A program made the translations under genes and the position numbers. From a bacterium (lineage in GTDB: Bacteria; Zhuqueibacterota; Zhuqueibacteria; Residuimicrobiales; Krinioviventaceae), in NCBI GenBank assembly GCA_024278645.1, contig JAJRST010000616.1, forward strand, positions 1 to 6,797: a stretch of DNA of 6,797 bases, given 5' to 3'. The notes under the pieces are model-generated. The model was given only the letters and a program-made list of their open reading frames with translations, was not told the origin of the DNA and did not search any database. How positions within the stretch are numbered: the first letter of the stretch is position 1; each line of letters starts with the position of its first letter. Below are positions 1 through 5,778 of this stretch, piece after piece.

Positions 1-674
1 ACGCCGCCAATGGCGTCGCCATGTCCGTTGATATATTTCGTGGTGCTGTGCACAACAATGTCGGCGCCCAACTTTAGCGGCCGGATGATCGGCGGCGGCG
101 TAAAGGTGCTGTCAACCATCAATAAAATGCCGGCGTTTCCGGCCAGGGCCGCAAGCGCCTTTATATCCGCCACGGACAGGTTGGGACTGCCCAACACTTC
201 CGTGTAAAGAATTTTTGTTTTTCTCGACAATGCGTTTTCCACGGCATCGAGATCGGTGATGTCGACAAAGCGGATCGCCACGCCAAACTCGGCCAACTGG
301 CTGACCAGCCAATTTCTTGTGCCGCCGTAAATATTCGTCGACGATACGATCTCGTCGCCCGGGCGTACAAGCGCCAGAATGGCGCTGCTGATCGCCGCCA
401 TGCCCGAGGCCGCGGCAATGCCGACCTCTCCCCCTTCGATGAGCGCCACAAGATTGGCGAACATGTCCGAGGTGGGATTGCCGTCGCGGGTGTAGGAATA
501 GCCTTCTTTTTCTCCCAAAAAGACGGCCATGCCCTCGTCGACATCCCGGTAATCAACATTGACGGTTTGAAACAGCGGTGGAATGTGCGAGCGCACGTTC
601 ATGCAATCGAACTGCACTGTCGCGCGCACCAACTGCGTCCCGATGCCGAATTTTCGCAACTCTTCTGTCGTCAT
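1..674 (-). CDS. Cys/Met-metabolism PLP-dependent enzyme (cystathionine gamma-synthase / methionine gamma-lyase family), 3' partial
   Basis: The first 224 codons are present; the rest lies beyond the left edge. The fold-type I family motifs appear in order: YSYTRDGNPTSDMF at about residues 59-72 (the Tyr/Arg that bind PLP phosphate from the partner subunit); AASGMAAIS (88-96), the phosphate-binding loop; IYGGTRNWL (115-123); VDSTFTPPPI with Asp188 expected to bind the PLP pyridine nitrogen; and HSTTKYINGHGD, in which Lys213 should form the Schiff base. The family covers cystathionine gamma-synthase and lyases, O-acetylhomoserine sulfhydrylase and methionine gamma-lyase. The usual ETPSNP motif is replaced by EVLGSPNLSVADI, so it is a divergent member and I do not assign a substrate. 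YTRDGNPT is lyase- or sulfhydrylase-like. Its ATG (674-672) overlaps the recX TGA as ATGA, implying translational coupling. It would act in cytosolic sulfur amino-acid metabolism. Confidence 0.88.
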   Translation of the reverse strand, partial: MTTEELRKFGIGTQLVRATVQFDCMNVRSHIPPLFQTVNVDYRDVDEGMAVFLGEKEGYSYTRDGNPTSDMFANLVALIEGGEVGIAAASGMAAISSAILALVRPGDEIVSSTNIYGGTRNWLVSQLAEFGVAIRFVDITDLDAVENALSRKTKILYTEVLGSPNLSVADIKALAALAGNAGILLMVDSTFTPPPIIRPLKLGADIVVHSTTKYINGHGDAIGG

Positions 675-1315
675 TCGTCGAGATTATCCCAATCTTCCAA
701 AACATCCTTGACCAGGTCCCAATGGAAGCCGCGTCGCATGAGAAAATCGGCGACGCGTTTCCGGGCCTTTTGTTCATCAAGCTTTATTTGCTTTTTTTTA
801 TTCTTCACGGCAAGCTCCCTGGCCACCTTGGCCTCGCTTTTTTCGCGGTAAGCTTCGACCACCGCTTTGTCGATATCCCGCTCACCAATGCCCTTTTGCT
901 GCAATTCGCGTCGCAGCAGGAATTCGCCCACCGGCTTTGTGATCATGCGATTGCGGGCGAACATCAACGCAAACATCGCATCATCGACGAGGCGCAGCCG
1001 CTCCATTTCGGCCATGGTCACGTCAACGATGTCGTTTTCAAAGCCCGCCTGCGCCAGGCGGTCGCGCAGCTCTTTTTTGCTGCGCGCGCGATGCGCCAGC
1101 AAGCGCATGGCCTTTTCCTTGGCGCTGCGCGTGCGCTCCATTTTCAGGATGGCATCGATCTTTTCCCGAGAGAGTTTGTCGCCCTTGGCGATGCCGGACT
1201 TTAGCAGCACGTCCTGGTGGATGCCAAAGGCAAATTCCTCATCAAGAAAAACGGAAAAGCGATCCTTGCGCTTTTCCTGCAGTTTGATGTCGGTTATCAG
1301 CCGCGATTCGGACAT
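671..1315 (-). CDS. recX: Regulatory protein RecX
   Basis: RecX binds RecA filaments and limits or modulates their assembly and ATPase activity. The 214-residue protein is built of repeated three-helix modules. After a short beta-rich N-terminus (ITDIKLQEKRKDRFSVFLDE), the modules show the family hallmarks AMRLLAHRARSKKELRDRL, VDDAMFALMFARNRM, LRRELQQKGIGERDIDKAV, and a final RVADFLMRRGFHWDLVKDVL. The N-terminal extension resembles RecX of Firmicutes and other non-enterobacterial groups, making it longer than the E. coli protein. It starts at ATG 1315, 32 bases after recA, with only a weak GGTG upstream, so expression probably depends on the recA transcript and is lower than recA. A run of eight A (799-792) encodes part of KNKKKQ. 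The TGA stop overlaps the ATG of the next gene. Identity is secure from motifs and the recA-recX order. Confidence 0.95.
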   Translation of the reverse strand: MSESRLITDIKLQEKRKDRFSVFLDEEFAFGIHQDVLLKSGIAKGDKLSREKIDAILKMERTRSAKEKAMRLLAHRARSKKELRDRLAQAGFENDIVDVTMAEMERLRLVDDAMFALMFARNRMITKPVGEFLLRRELQQKGIGERDIDKAVVEAYREKSEAKVARELAVKNKKKQIKLDEQKARKRVADFLMRRGFHWDLVKDVLEDWDNLDE

Positions 1316-1347
1316 ATCGATTCACACACCGGGGGATATGCGAGGAG

Positions 1348-2391
1348 CTATTCCTTTTCCGCTTTTACATTTTTCGCAGTTTCAGCTTCCTCCCTGACGA
1401 GGCCAAGCTCTTTGCGCACTTTGAGTTCAATTTCGGCCATCATCTCGGGATTCTGTTGTAAAAAGCGCTTTACGTTCTCGCGGCCCTGGCCAAGCCGTTC
1501 ATCGCCATAGGAGAACCAGGTGCCGGCCTTGTCGATAATATTGTGCGTCACGGCCAGGTCCAGCAAGTCGCCTTCCTTGGAAATGCCCTTGCCGTAAATG
1601 ATGTCGAACTGCACTTCGCGAAACGGCGGCGCCACCTTGTTTTTGACGACTTTGACCTTGGTGCGATTGCCGACGACATTTTCGCCGTCCTTGATGGAGG
1701 CGATGCGCCTGATGTCCAGGCGGACCGAGGAGTAGAATTTAAGCGCGCGGCCGCCGCTGGTCGTCTCCGGGCTGCCGAACATGACGCCGATTTTTTCACG
1801 AATCTGGTTGATAAAGATGACGATGCAGTTCGACTTGCTGATCGCGGCGGTCAACTTTCTCATCGCCTGGGACATCAATCGCGCCTGCAGGCCCATCTGG
1901 GCGTCGCCCATATCGCCTTCGATTTCGGCGCGCGGCACCAGCGCCGCAACCGAATCGATGACGATGGCGTCAATGGCGCCGCTGCGGATGAGGGTTTCGG
2001 TAATTTCCAGCGCCTGCTCTCCGGTGTCCGGCTGCGAAATAAGCAGGTTGTCGATATCGACGCCGAGCGCTTTGGCGTAAACCGGATCCAGGGCGTGTTC
2101 GGCGTCGACAAAGGCGACAATGCCGCCCAGGTTTTGCGCCTCGGCGACAATGTGCAGCGCCAGCGTGGTCTTGCCGGAAGATTCCGGGCCGAAAATTTCA
2201 ATGATGCGACCGCGCGGCACGCCGCCGATGCCCAACGCCGCATCCAGCGAAATGGAGCCGGTGGGAATGGCGGCGATATCCAGCTTGCGATTGTCGCCTA
2301 AAAACATGATCGAGCCCTTGCCGAACTGGCGATCAATTTGCGATATGGCCAGTTCGACTGCTTTCTTGCGTTCGTTTGATTCATCTGCCAT
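1348..2391 (-). CDS. recA: Recombinase RecA
   Basis: RecA forms ATP-dependent filaments on single-stranded DNA, performs strand exchange and, where LexA exists, triggers its autocleavage. The 347-residue length is standard. Visible features in order: an N-terminal oligomerisation helix (KAVELAISQIDRQFGKGSIM); Walker A GPESSGKT at residues 68-75; the catalytic Glu98 in DAEHALDP; Walker B ending at Asp146 in IVIDSVAAL; DNA-binding loop L1 around EIEGDMGD (157-163); loop L2 GSPETTSGG (206-214); and the family signature ALKFYSSVRLDIRR (216-229). The C-terminal domain has FREVQFDIIYGKGIS and an acidic, Lys-containing tail. All key residues are intact. The gene starts 17 bases after thpR with a good Shine-Dalgarno, and recX follows 32 bases after its TAG. 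I see no LexA-type box (CTGT-N8-ACAG or GAAC-N4-GTTC) just upstream, so SOS control, if any, must act elsewhere. Identity is certain. Confidence 0.99.
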   Translation of the reverse strand: MADESNERKKAVELAISQIDRQFGKGSIMFLGDNRKLDIAAIPTGSISLDAALGIGGVPRGRIIEIFGPESSGKTTLALHIVAEAQNLGGIVAFVDAEHALDPVYAKALGVDIDNLLISQPDTGEQALEITETLIRSGAIDAIVIDSVAALVPRAEIEGDMGDAQMGLQARLMSQAMRKLTAAISKSNCIVIFINQIREKIGVMFGSPETTSGGRALKFYSSVRLDIRRIASIKDGENVVGNRTKVKVVKNKVAPPFREVQFDIIYGKGISKEGDLLDLAVTHNIIDKAGTWFSYGDERLGQGRENVKRFLQQNPEMMAEIELKVRKELGLVREEAETAKNVKAEKE

Positions 2392-2398
2392 AATAATT

Positions 2399-2403
2399 TC
2401 CCT
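2399..2403 (-). promoter_or_regulatory. Ribosome binding site of recA
   Basis: AGGGA lies 7 bases ahead of the recA ATG (2391-2389), within the short gap after the thpR TAA. It is the clearest Shine-Dalgarno in the downstream half of the operon and suits a highly translated protein. Confidence 0.75.
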
Positions 2404-2408
2404 GTATG

Positions 2409-2975
2409 TTAAAATCCAAGTTTTATCGTTTTCAGCGGCGTATACACGGAACCGCCCGGTCGCAACTGACTTTGCATGACGACCACCCGGTTGGCGGTGA
2501 ACGTCATGGGCTCGAGCTTTATCTCTTGCAACGCGTTAATGACCGCGTTTAATCCATCGTGAGACCTGACACGACCGATGGTGAGGTGCGGCGAGAAGGA
2601 TCGCTGCTCTTTGTCAAAGCCAAGCCCGGCCAATTCATCTTCAATCGCCGCCTGCAGTCTGATCAATTGACCGCTCGGTTCATCGACGCCCACCCAAAAG
2701 ACGCGCGGCCGTTTGAAATTCGGAAAAGCGCCGCTCCCTTTCAGGGTGATGGCAATCGGCGACGTCCCTTGGCTCGCCTTTGCCACGCCCTCGCCAATAG
2801 CGTCGATGAGTTCCTCCTCCACATCACCGAGGAATTTGAGCGTCAGGTGAATGCCTTGGGGCCGCACCCAGCGCACGCCGCGGCCAAGACCCTTTAACCG
2901 GGATTGCAGCTCGCCGATCTCCCTCTGGACATCCTTGGGTAGTTCAAAGCAAATAAATGTGCGGATCATCGCCAT
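2409..2975 (-). CDS. thpR: RNA 2',3'-cyclic phosphodiesterase, 2H family (LigT/ThpR)
   Basis: This is a 188-residue cytoplasmic 2H phosphoesterase. Characterised homologues hydrolyse 2',3'-cyclic phosphate ends of RNA to 2'-phosphate and can reversibly join tRNA halves by a 2'-5' linkage. Both catalytic HxTx motifs are present and properly spaced: HLTL at residues 43-46 and HLTI at 130-133. The N-terminal IRTFICFELP is family-typical, as are the LKFLGDV segment after the first motif, the FPNFKRPRVFWVGV strand region, and the C-terminal VVVMQSQLRPGGSVYTPL. Length is normal. The ATG at 2975 lies two bases after the cinA stop; a second ATG two codons on (giving MIRTF) is an equally good start. 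Neither has a strong Shine-Dalgarno, which suggests coupling to cinA translation. Its stop lies 17 bases before recA. The position between cinA and recA is common in several phyla; the physiological role is poorly known. Confidence 0.95.
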   Translation of the reverse strand: MAMIRTFICFELPKDVQREIGELQSRLKGLGRGVRWVRPQGIHLTLKFLGDVEEELIDAIGEGVAKASQGTSPIAITLKGSGAFPNFKRPRVFWVGVDEPSGQLIRLQAAIEDELAGLGFDKEQRSFSPHLTIGRVRSHDGLNAVINALQEIKLEPMTFTANRVVVMQSQLRPGGSVYTPLKTIKLGF

Positions 2976-2977
2976 AC

Positions 2978-3865
2978 TCAGGGCTGTTTCTTCAATAACT
3001 GTTTACGCAACAAGTTCAAAACCGCCTGCGCCGATCTCTGTTTGTTGCCAAGACGATCGTTGGCAAAAGTGTGCCGTTCGACGACAATCTCTCCTTCATC
3101 GCCGCAGGCCACATAAACCAGGCCCACCGGCTTTTGCGGCGTGCCGCCGCCGGGCCCGGCAATGCCGGTAATGGCGATGCCGTAATCGGTTGCGGCCAGG
3201 TCGCGAACGCCTTTGGCCATGGACTGCGCCGTCTCGGCGCTCACCGCGCCGTGCCGTTCGATTGTTTCTGCCGGCACTTTTAGGAGCTGCATTTTTGCCG
3301 CGTTGCTGTAACTGACCACGCCGCGTTCGAAATATTTCGAGCTGCCCGGTATATTGGTCAACAAATTGGCGACCAGCCCGCCGGTGCACGATTCGGCGAC
3401 GGCCAACGTTTCGCCGCGCTCGAGGAGCAGACGAGCCACGGCCTCTTCCAAGGGAATATCTTCATCGGCATAAATGGCGGCGCCGATTTTCTCGCGCACC
3501 AGCTTTTCGGCGGCGGCTACGCGCGCTTCAGCCTCTGCGGCATCGTCGGCGACAGCCATAAGGCGGATTTTCACGCCGAACAAGCTGGGCAAAAAGGCGA
3601 CGCGCACCACCTTTTCTATCTCCGCCAGGTTGTCCAGTTGTTCGTAAAGCGTGCTTTCCGGCACGCCGGTGGTCATCAGGTTTCTGATTTTGATGGCCCG
3701 GCCGCCAGACTGCTTTTGTAGTCTTGGGATGACATGGGCGGTCATCATCGCCTTCATTTCGCGCGGCACGCCGGGCATGACGTAGCAGGTCAGGCCGTTG
3801 CGGCTGAAAATCATACCGGGCGCCGTGCCAAGTTCATTGCGCATAATTTCCGCATTGTCCGGCAC
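2978..3865 (-). CDS. cinA: CinA C-terminal fragment with the nicotinamide-nucleotide amidase domain
   Basis: After the internal TAA the cinA frame remains open to a TGA at 2980-2978. The first possible restart is a GTG at 3865, 12 bases past the stop, giving 295 residues. They contain the rest of the COG1058 domain (ELGTAPGMIF, YVMPGVPREMKAM), the middle KH-like linker domain (about residues 58-135), and a complete C-terminal CinA/PncC domain. The latter shows AESCTGGLVANLL (157-169), GVVSYSNAAK (182-191), GAVSAETAQSMAKGVR (206-221) and AITGIAGPGGGTPQKPVGLV (231-250). This domain deamidates NMN to NaMN, recycling pyridine nucleotides. All its recognisable motifs are intact, so an active amidase could still be made if translation restarts. 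Only a weak GCAGG precedes the GTG. The downstream neighbour thpR begins two bases after the stop. Identity is certain; expression of this part is inference. Confidence 0.85.
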   Translation of the reverse strand: MPDNAEIMRNELGTAPGMIFSRNGLTCYVMPGVPREMKAMMTAHVIPRLQKQSGGRAIKIRNLMTTGVPESTLYEQLDNLAEIEKVVRVAFLPSLFGVKIRLMAVADDAAEAEARVAAAEKLVREKIGAAIYADEDIPLEEAVARLLLERGETLAVAESCTGGLVANLLTNIPGSSKYFERGVVSYSNAAKMQLLKVPAETIERHGAVSAETAQSMAKGVRDLAATDYGIAITGIAGPGGGTPQKPVGLVYVACGDEGEIVVERHTFANDRLGNKQRSAQAVLNLLRKQLLKKQP

Positions 3866-3877
3866 CAGCGCCTGCTC

Positions 3878-3880
3878 TTA
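3878..3880 (-). other. In-frame TAA inside cinA (codon 115)
   Basis: The coding strand reads ATA AAT TAA GAG CAG GCG CTG GTG CCG with CinA-like residues on both sides in one frame, so a single base substitution (for example from AAA, GAA or CAA) explains the break. No indel is needed. Other genes here (ebfC, recR, pgpA, thpR) end with TAA, so reassignment of TAA is excluded. Confidence 0.9.
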
Positions 3881-4222
3881 ATTTATGGCGGCCATTTTAA
3901 CGCCGCGGCGACGGAATCGCTCGCGCACCTGTTGCAGAATCTCCTCGTTCATCACCAGGGAAGCGCCAAAATAGCGGCAGGCCACTTTTTTGGTCACATC
4001 GTCATGCGTGGGGCCAAGTCCGCCGGTCATCAGAATAACGTCGGAACGGGACTCGGCGATCCGCAGCGCCTGCAGCAGATTCTCATGCGAATCCCCCACG
4101 GTGGTCACCCATTGCACATGGACGCCAATGTTGAGCAACTGTCGACCTATCCAACTGGCGTTGGAGTTAACCGTTTGACCGATGAGCAGTTCATCTCCAA
4201 TGGAAATAATTTCTACGCGCAT
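3878..4222 (-). pseudogene. cinA: CinA N-terminal fragment (MoCF-like domain), ended by an in-frame TAA
   Basis: This is the first 114 codons of cinA. MRVEIISIGDELLIGQTVNS opens the COG1058 domain (molybdopterin-binding fold; ADP-ribose pyrophosphatase activity in characterised CinA). MTGGLGPTHDDVT at residues 65-77 is the conserved phosphate-binding loop. The frame runs to ...RRRGVKMAAIN and meets TAA at 3880-3878. The same frame then continues without any shift as EQALVPDNAEIM, the normal continuation of CinA proteins. Codon 115, usually a charged or polar residue in the family, has therefore become a stop, at roughly two thirds of the domain. The fragment alone is unlikely to fold properly. 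The gene starts two bases after the pgpA stop. Across both parts the gene would be 414 codons, the normal CinA length. The cause may be a real nonsense mutation, a strain variant or a base-call error. Confidence 0.85.
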
Positions 4223-4224
4223 TT

Positions 4225-4686
4225 TTAACCCACGCTCGAAGTAAAGACAAGCCGAAACAAAATTTGCAGCACAATATTGCCCAGCAGACCGGCGAGAACA
4301 TCATCGACCATGACGCCCCAACCGCCGGGCAATCGTTGCGATCGGTTCACCGGAAACGGCTTGAGGATGTCGAAGAACCGAAACAGGACAAAGGCGGCGG
4401 CATAAACCGTCAAATTCCTGGGCGCCGCTATGACCGTGACCATCATGCCGACGACCTCGTCCCAGACCACGCGCCCGGGATCGTGTCCCCAATCCTGCTC
4501 GCATATTGCCGACGCCCAGACGCCGACAAAGAAAAAGACGATTGCCGCCAGCGTCAACCATGCGGCGGACACAGGCGGCGCCAACCACAGTGCGGCAATA
4601 GCGACAAACGAACCGACCGTTCCCGGGGCCACGGGCGAAAAGCCGCTTCCAAAAACGGAGCCGATGATCTTTGCAAGTAATTTCAT
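4225..4686 (-). CDS. pgpA: Phosphatidylglycerophosphatase A
   Basis: PgpA is an inner-membrane enzyme that removes the phosphate from phosphatidylglycerophosphate to make phosphatidylglycerol. The 153-residue protein carries the family motifs in order: GSGFSPVAPGTVGS at residues 13-26; hydrophobic segments around 27-37 and 43-60; DPGRVVWDEVVG at 69-80 with acidic residues likely binding Mg2+; FRFFDILKPFPV at 102-113; and RLPGGWGVMVDDVLAGL at 118-134, followed by a hydrophobic C-terminal helix. The ATG at 4686 was chosen because it starts right at the family N-terminus (MKLLAKIIG). The upstream in-frame TTG at 4782 would add 32 unrelated residues and read through a promoter-like region and a hairpin. 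The Shine-Dalgarno is poor (AAAGTGA). Only two bases separate its TAA from the cinA ATG, so translation of the two is probably coupled. Confidence 0.95.
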   Translation of the reverse strand: MKLLAKIIGSVFGSGFSPVAPGTVGSFVAIAALWLAPPVSAAWLTLAAIVFFFVGVWASAICEQDWGHDPGRVVWDEVVGMMVTVIAAPRNLTVYAAAFVLFRFFDILKPFPVNRSQRLPGGWGVMVDDVLAGLLGNIVLQILFRLVFTSSVG

Positions 4687-4710
4687 TGTTTTTTCACTTT
4701 TGATATAGAA

Positions 4711-4739
4711 ATCGAGGCCGGCGAATCGCCGTCCTCGAT
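4711..4739 (-). repeat. Strong hairpin in the pgpA leader, possible attenuator or terminator
   Basis: On the coding strand ATCGAGG (4739-4733) pairs with CCTCGAT (4717-4711). Inside, after one A.G mismatch, CGGCG pairs with CGCCG around an ATT loop: 12 base pairs in a 29-base element. It is followed by TTCTATAT, only moderately T-rich, so it is a weak intrinsic terminator at best; attenuation, RNA stability or processing are alternatives. It ends about 24 bases before the pgpA ATG. Its presence argues that the in-frame TTG extension of pgpA back to 4782 is not coding. Confidence 0.55.
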
Positions 4740-4753
4740 GCAATATTGCGTTT

Positions 4754-4782
4754 ATAATAAAAAATTTGGCTGCCAATGGCAA
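4754..4782 (-). promoter_or_regulatory. Candidate promoter for the pgpA-cinA-thpR-recA-recX run
   Basis: TTGCCA (4782-4777) and TATTAT (4759-4754) each match the sigma70 hexamers at 5 of 6 positions and are separated by exactly 17 bases. They sit in the only roughly 100-base gap of the window, just after the recR stop. Initiation would be expected near 4747, giving a leader of about 60 bases that contains the hairpin at 4711-4739. The short TTGG/CCAA stem followed by six T (4776 down to 4759) overlaps it and could instead be a weak recR terminator. The sigma-factor preference of this organism is unknown. Confidence 0.4.
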
Positions 4783-4791
4783 GATGAAATA

Positions 4792-5388
4792 TTAATACTC
4801 GAGACGACCCTCAATCGCCCGAGCCAGGGTGATTTCATCGGCGTATTCCAAATCCGCGCCGACAGGTATGCCCCTTGCAATACGTGAAATCTTGATATTC
4901 ATCGGTTTGATGAGTTTTGCCAGGTAGAGGGCGGTCGCCTCGCCTTCGGTGTTCGGGTTCGTTGCAATGATGATTTCCTTGACCTCTTCCGTCAGCCGCT
5001 GCAGCAGCTCTTTCACCCGCAAGTCGTCCGGGCCGATGCCGTCCAGCGGCGACAATGCGCCGCCGAGGACGTGATACAGGCCGCGGCATTCGCCGGTCTT
5101 TTCAAGCGCCAGGACATCGTTGGCCTCTTCCACCACGCATATCACGGAACGATCCCGCTTTTCGCTGGTGCAAATCGGGCAGGGGTCGTTCTCGGTAATA
5201 TTGAAACACACGGAGCAGTTTCTCACCTTGCTTTTCAACTCCAGCAAGGCGTCGGCAAGCTGCTGCACATCATTTTCGGATTGCTTTAAAAGATAAAATA
5301 CGTGCCGCTGCGCCGATTTACGTCCAACGCCCGGAAGCTTGCTTAATTCGTGAATGGCTTTTTCAACCGCATCGGAAGAGTACTTCAC
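4792..5388 (-). CDS. recR: Recombination mediator protein RecR
   Basis: RecR acts with RecO (and RecF) in the cytoplasm to load RecA onto SSB-coated gapped DNA. The 198-residue length is typical. In order it shows: a helix-hairpin-helix with LPGVGRKSAQR at residues 18-28; a four-cysteine zinc motif with Cys58, Cys61, Cys70 and Cys73 (NCSVC and PCPIC); a Toprim domain from about residue 80, with CVVEEANDVLALE and TNPNTEGEATALYLA; and a C-terminal segment containing ISRIARGIPVGADLEYADE, the conserved RecR tail signature. All expected motifs are intact. The GTG start follows a GGAG site and lies 11 bases after the ebfC stop, so ebfC and recR are very likely one transcript. The gene ends in TAA, followed by a 105-base gap before pgpA. 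Identification is certain. Confidence 0.98.
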   Translation of the reverse strand: MKYSSDAVEKAIHELSKLPGVGRKSAQRHVFYLLKQSENDVQQLADALLELKSKVRNCSVCFNITENDPCPICTSEKRDRSVICVVEEANDVLALEKTGECRGLYHVLGGALSPLDGIGPDDLRVKELLQRLTEEVKEIIIATNPNTEGEATALYLAKLIKPMNIKISRIARGIPVGADLEYADEITLARAIEGRLEY

Positions 5389-5393
5389 AGCGT

Positions 5394-5397
5394 CTCC
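5394..5397 (-). promoter_or_regulatory. Ribosome binding site supporting the GTG start of recR
   Basis: GGAG is placed 5 bases ahead of the GTG at 5388-5386. It decides the start, because recR has no ATG at the expected N-terminus (MKYSSDAVEKAI is read from GTG). Confidence 0.65.
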
Positions 5398-5399
5398 GT

Positions 5400-5717
5400 T
5401 TAAAGGCCGGGGATTTTGGGCATCATGCCGCCGGTCACTGCGGCCATTTCCTCTTCGGCGCGAATTTTTGCATTTTCCAGCGCCTGGTTCACCGCGGCGA
5501 GCACCAGGTCTTCCAGCATCTCCACATCTTCCGGGTCGACCACTTCGGGGTCAATTCGTATCTCCAGCAATTCCTGAGCGCCGTTGGCCATGGCGGTCAC
5601 CATGCCGCCTCCGGCGGCGCCTTCTATCCTTAAATTCACAAGTTCGTTCTGTATGCGTTCAATCTCTTTTTGCATTTTCTGAGCTTGCTTGAGCAAGCCG
5701 CCCATGCCACCTTTCAT
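5400..5717 (-). CDS. ebfC: Nucleoid-associated protein, YbaB/EbfC family
   Basis: This 105-residue protein has the usual YbaB/EbfC length and plan. It opens with a Gly/Met-rich MKGGMGGLLKQAQKMQKEIE and a long amphipathic helix. A beta region follows with the family-typical GAAGGGMVTAMANGAQELL and the IRIDPEVVDPEDVEMLEDLV segment, then a C-terminal helix (VNQALENAKIRAEEEMA) and a Gly/Met/Pro tail. Family members are dimeric, DNA-binding, tweezer-shaped proteins that coat the nucleoid; a link to recombination repair has been suggested mainly because of linkage to recR. It follows dnaX by 61 bases and precedes recR by 11 bases, the classic dnaX-ebfC-recR order, so co-transcription with recR is likely. 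The ATG start is supported by a strong Shine-Dalgarno. Identification is secure; the precise cellular role is not defined by the sequence. Confidence 0.96.
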   Translation of the reverse strand: MKGGMGGLLKQAQKMQKEIERIQNELVNLRIEGAAGGGMVTAMANGAQELLEIRIDPEVVDPEDVEMLEDLVLAAVNQALENAKIRAEEEMAAVTGGMMPKIPGL

Positions 5718-5724
5718 TGATCGT

Positions 5725-5729
5725 CTCCT
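5725..5729 (-). promoter_or_regulatory. Ribosome binding site of ebfC
   Basis: AGGAG lies 7 bases ahead of the ATG at 5717-5715. It is a near-ideal Shine-Dalgarno match and fixes the ebfC start. Confidence 0.8.
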
Positions 5730-5745
5730 ATTGCACCGCTTTTAA

Positions 5746-5774
5746 ATTAAATAAGGGTTCTTTTTCTTAAACAA
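5746..5774 (-). promoter_or_regulatory. Weak sigma70-like promoter candidate upstream of ebfC-recR
   Basis: In the 61-base AT-rich gap between dnaX and ebfC, TTGTTT (5774-5769) and TTTAAT (5751-5746) are separated by 17 bases. The -10 hexamer matches the consensus at 5 of 6 positions, the -35 at only 3 of 6. Position ahead of ebfC is suitable, but AT-rich gaps produce such matches by chance, and ebfC could simply be read from the dnaX transcript. Confidence 0.22.
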
Positions 5775-5778
5775 TTCG

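Noticed and set aside
578..1204. Plus-strand open frame of 208 codons opposite recX
   Set aside because: Antisense to a clear recX with no family motif and no suitable ribosome binding site; a shadow of GC-biased codon positions.
1543..2301. Long plus-strand open frame of 252 codons opposite recA
   Set aside because: It lies wholly antisense to a certain recA and its composition (Arg/Asp/Ala/Gly rich, no known motif) is that of a shadow frame produced by recA codon use.
3878..3880. Genetic-code change or programmed readthrough at the cinA TAA
   Set aside because: ebfC, recR, pgpA and thpR end in TAA at the expected family C-termini, so TAA is a true stop here. No special context for readthrough is visible.
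4759..4776. Intrinsic terminator after recR (TTGG-CAG-CCAA stem followed by six T)
   Set aside because: The stem is only 4 bp and overlaps the better-supported promoter hexamers; kept as an alternative, not listed as a terminator.
4687..4782. N-terminal extension of pgpA from a TTG at 4782
   Set aside because: The extra 32 residues do not resemble the family, cover a promoter-like region and a hairpin, and the ATG at 4686 starts exactly at the expected N-terminus.
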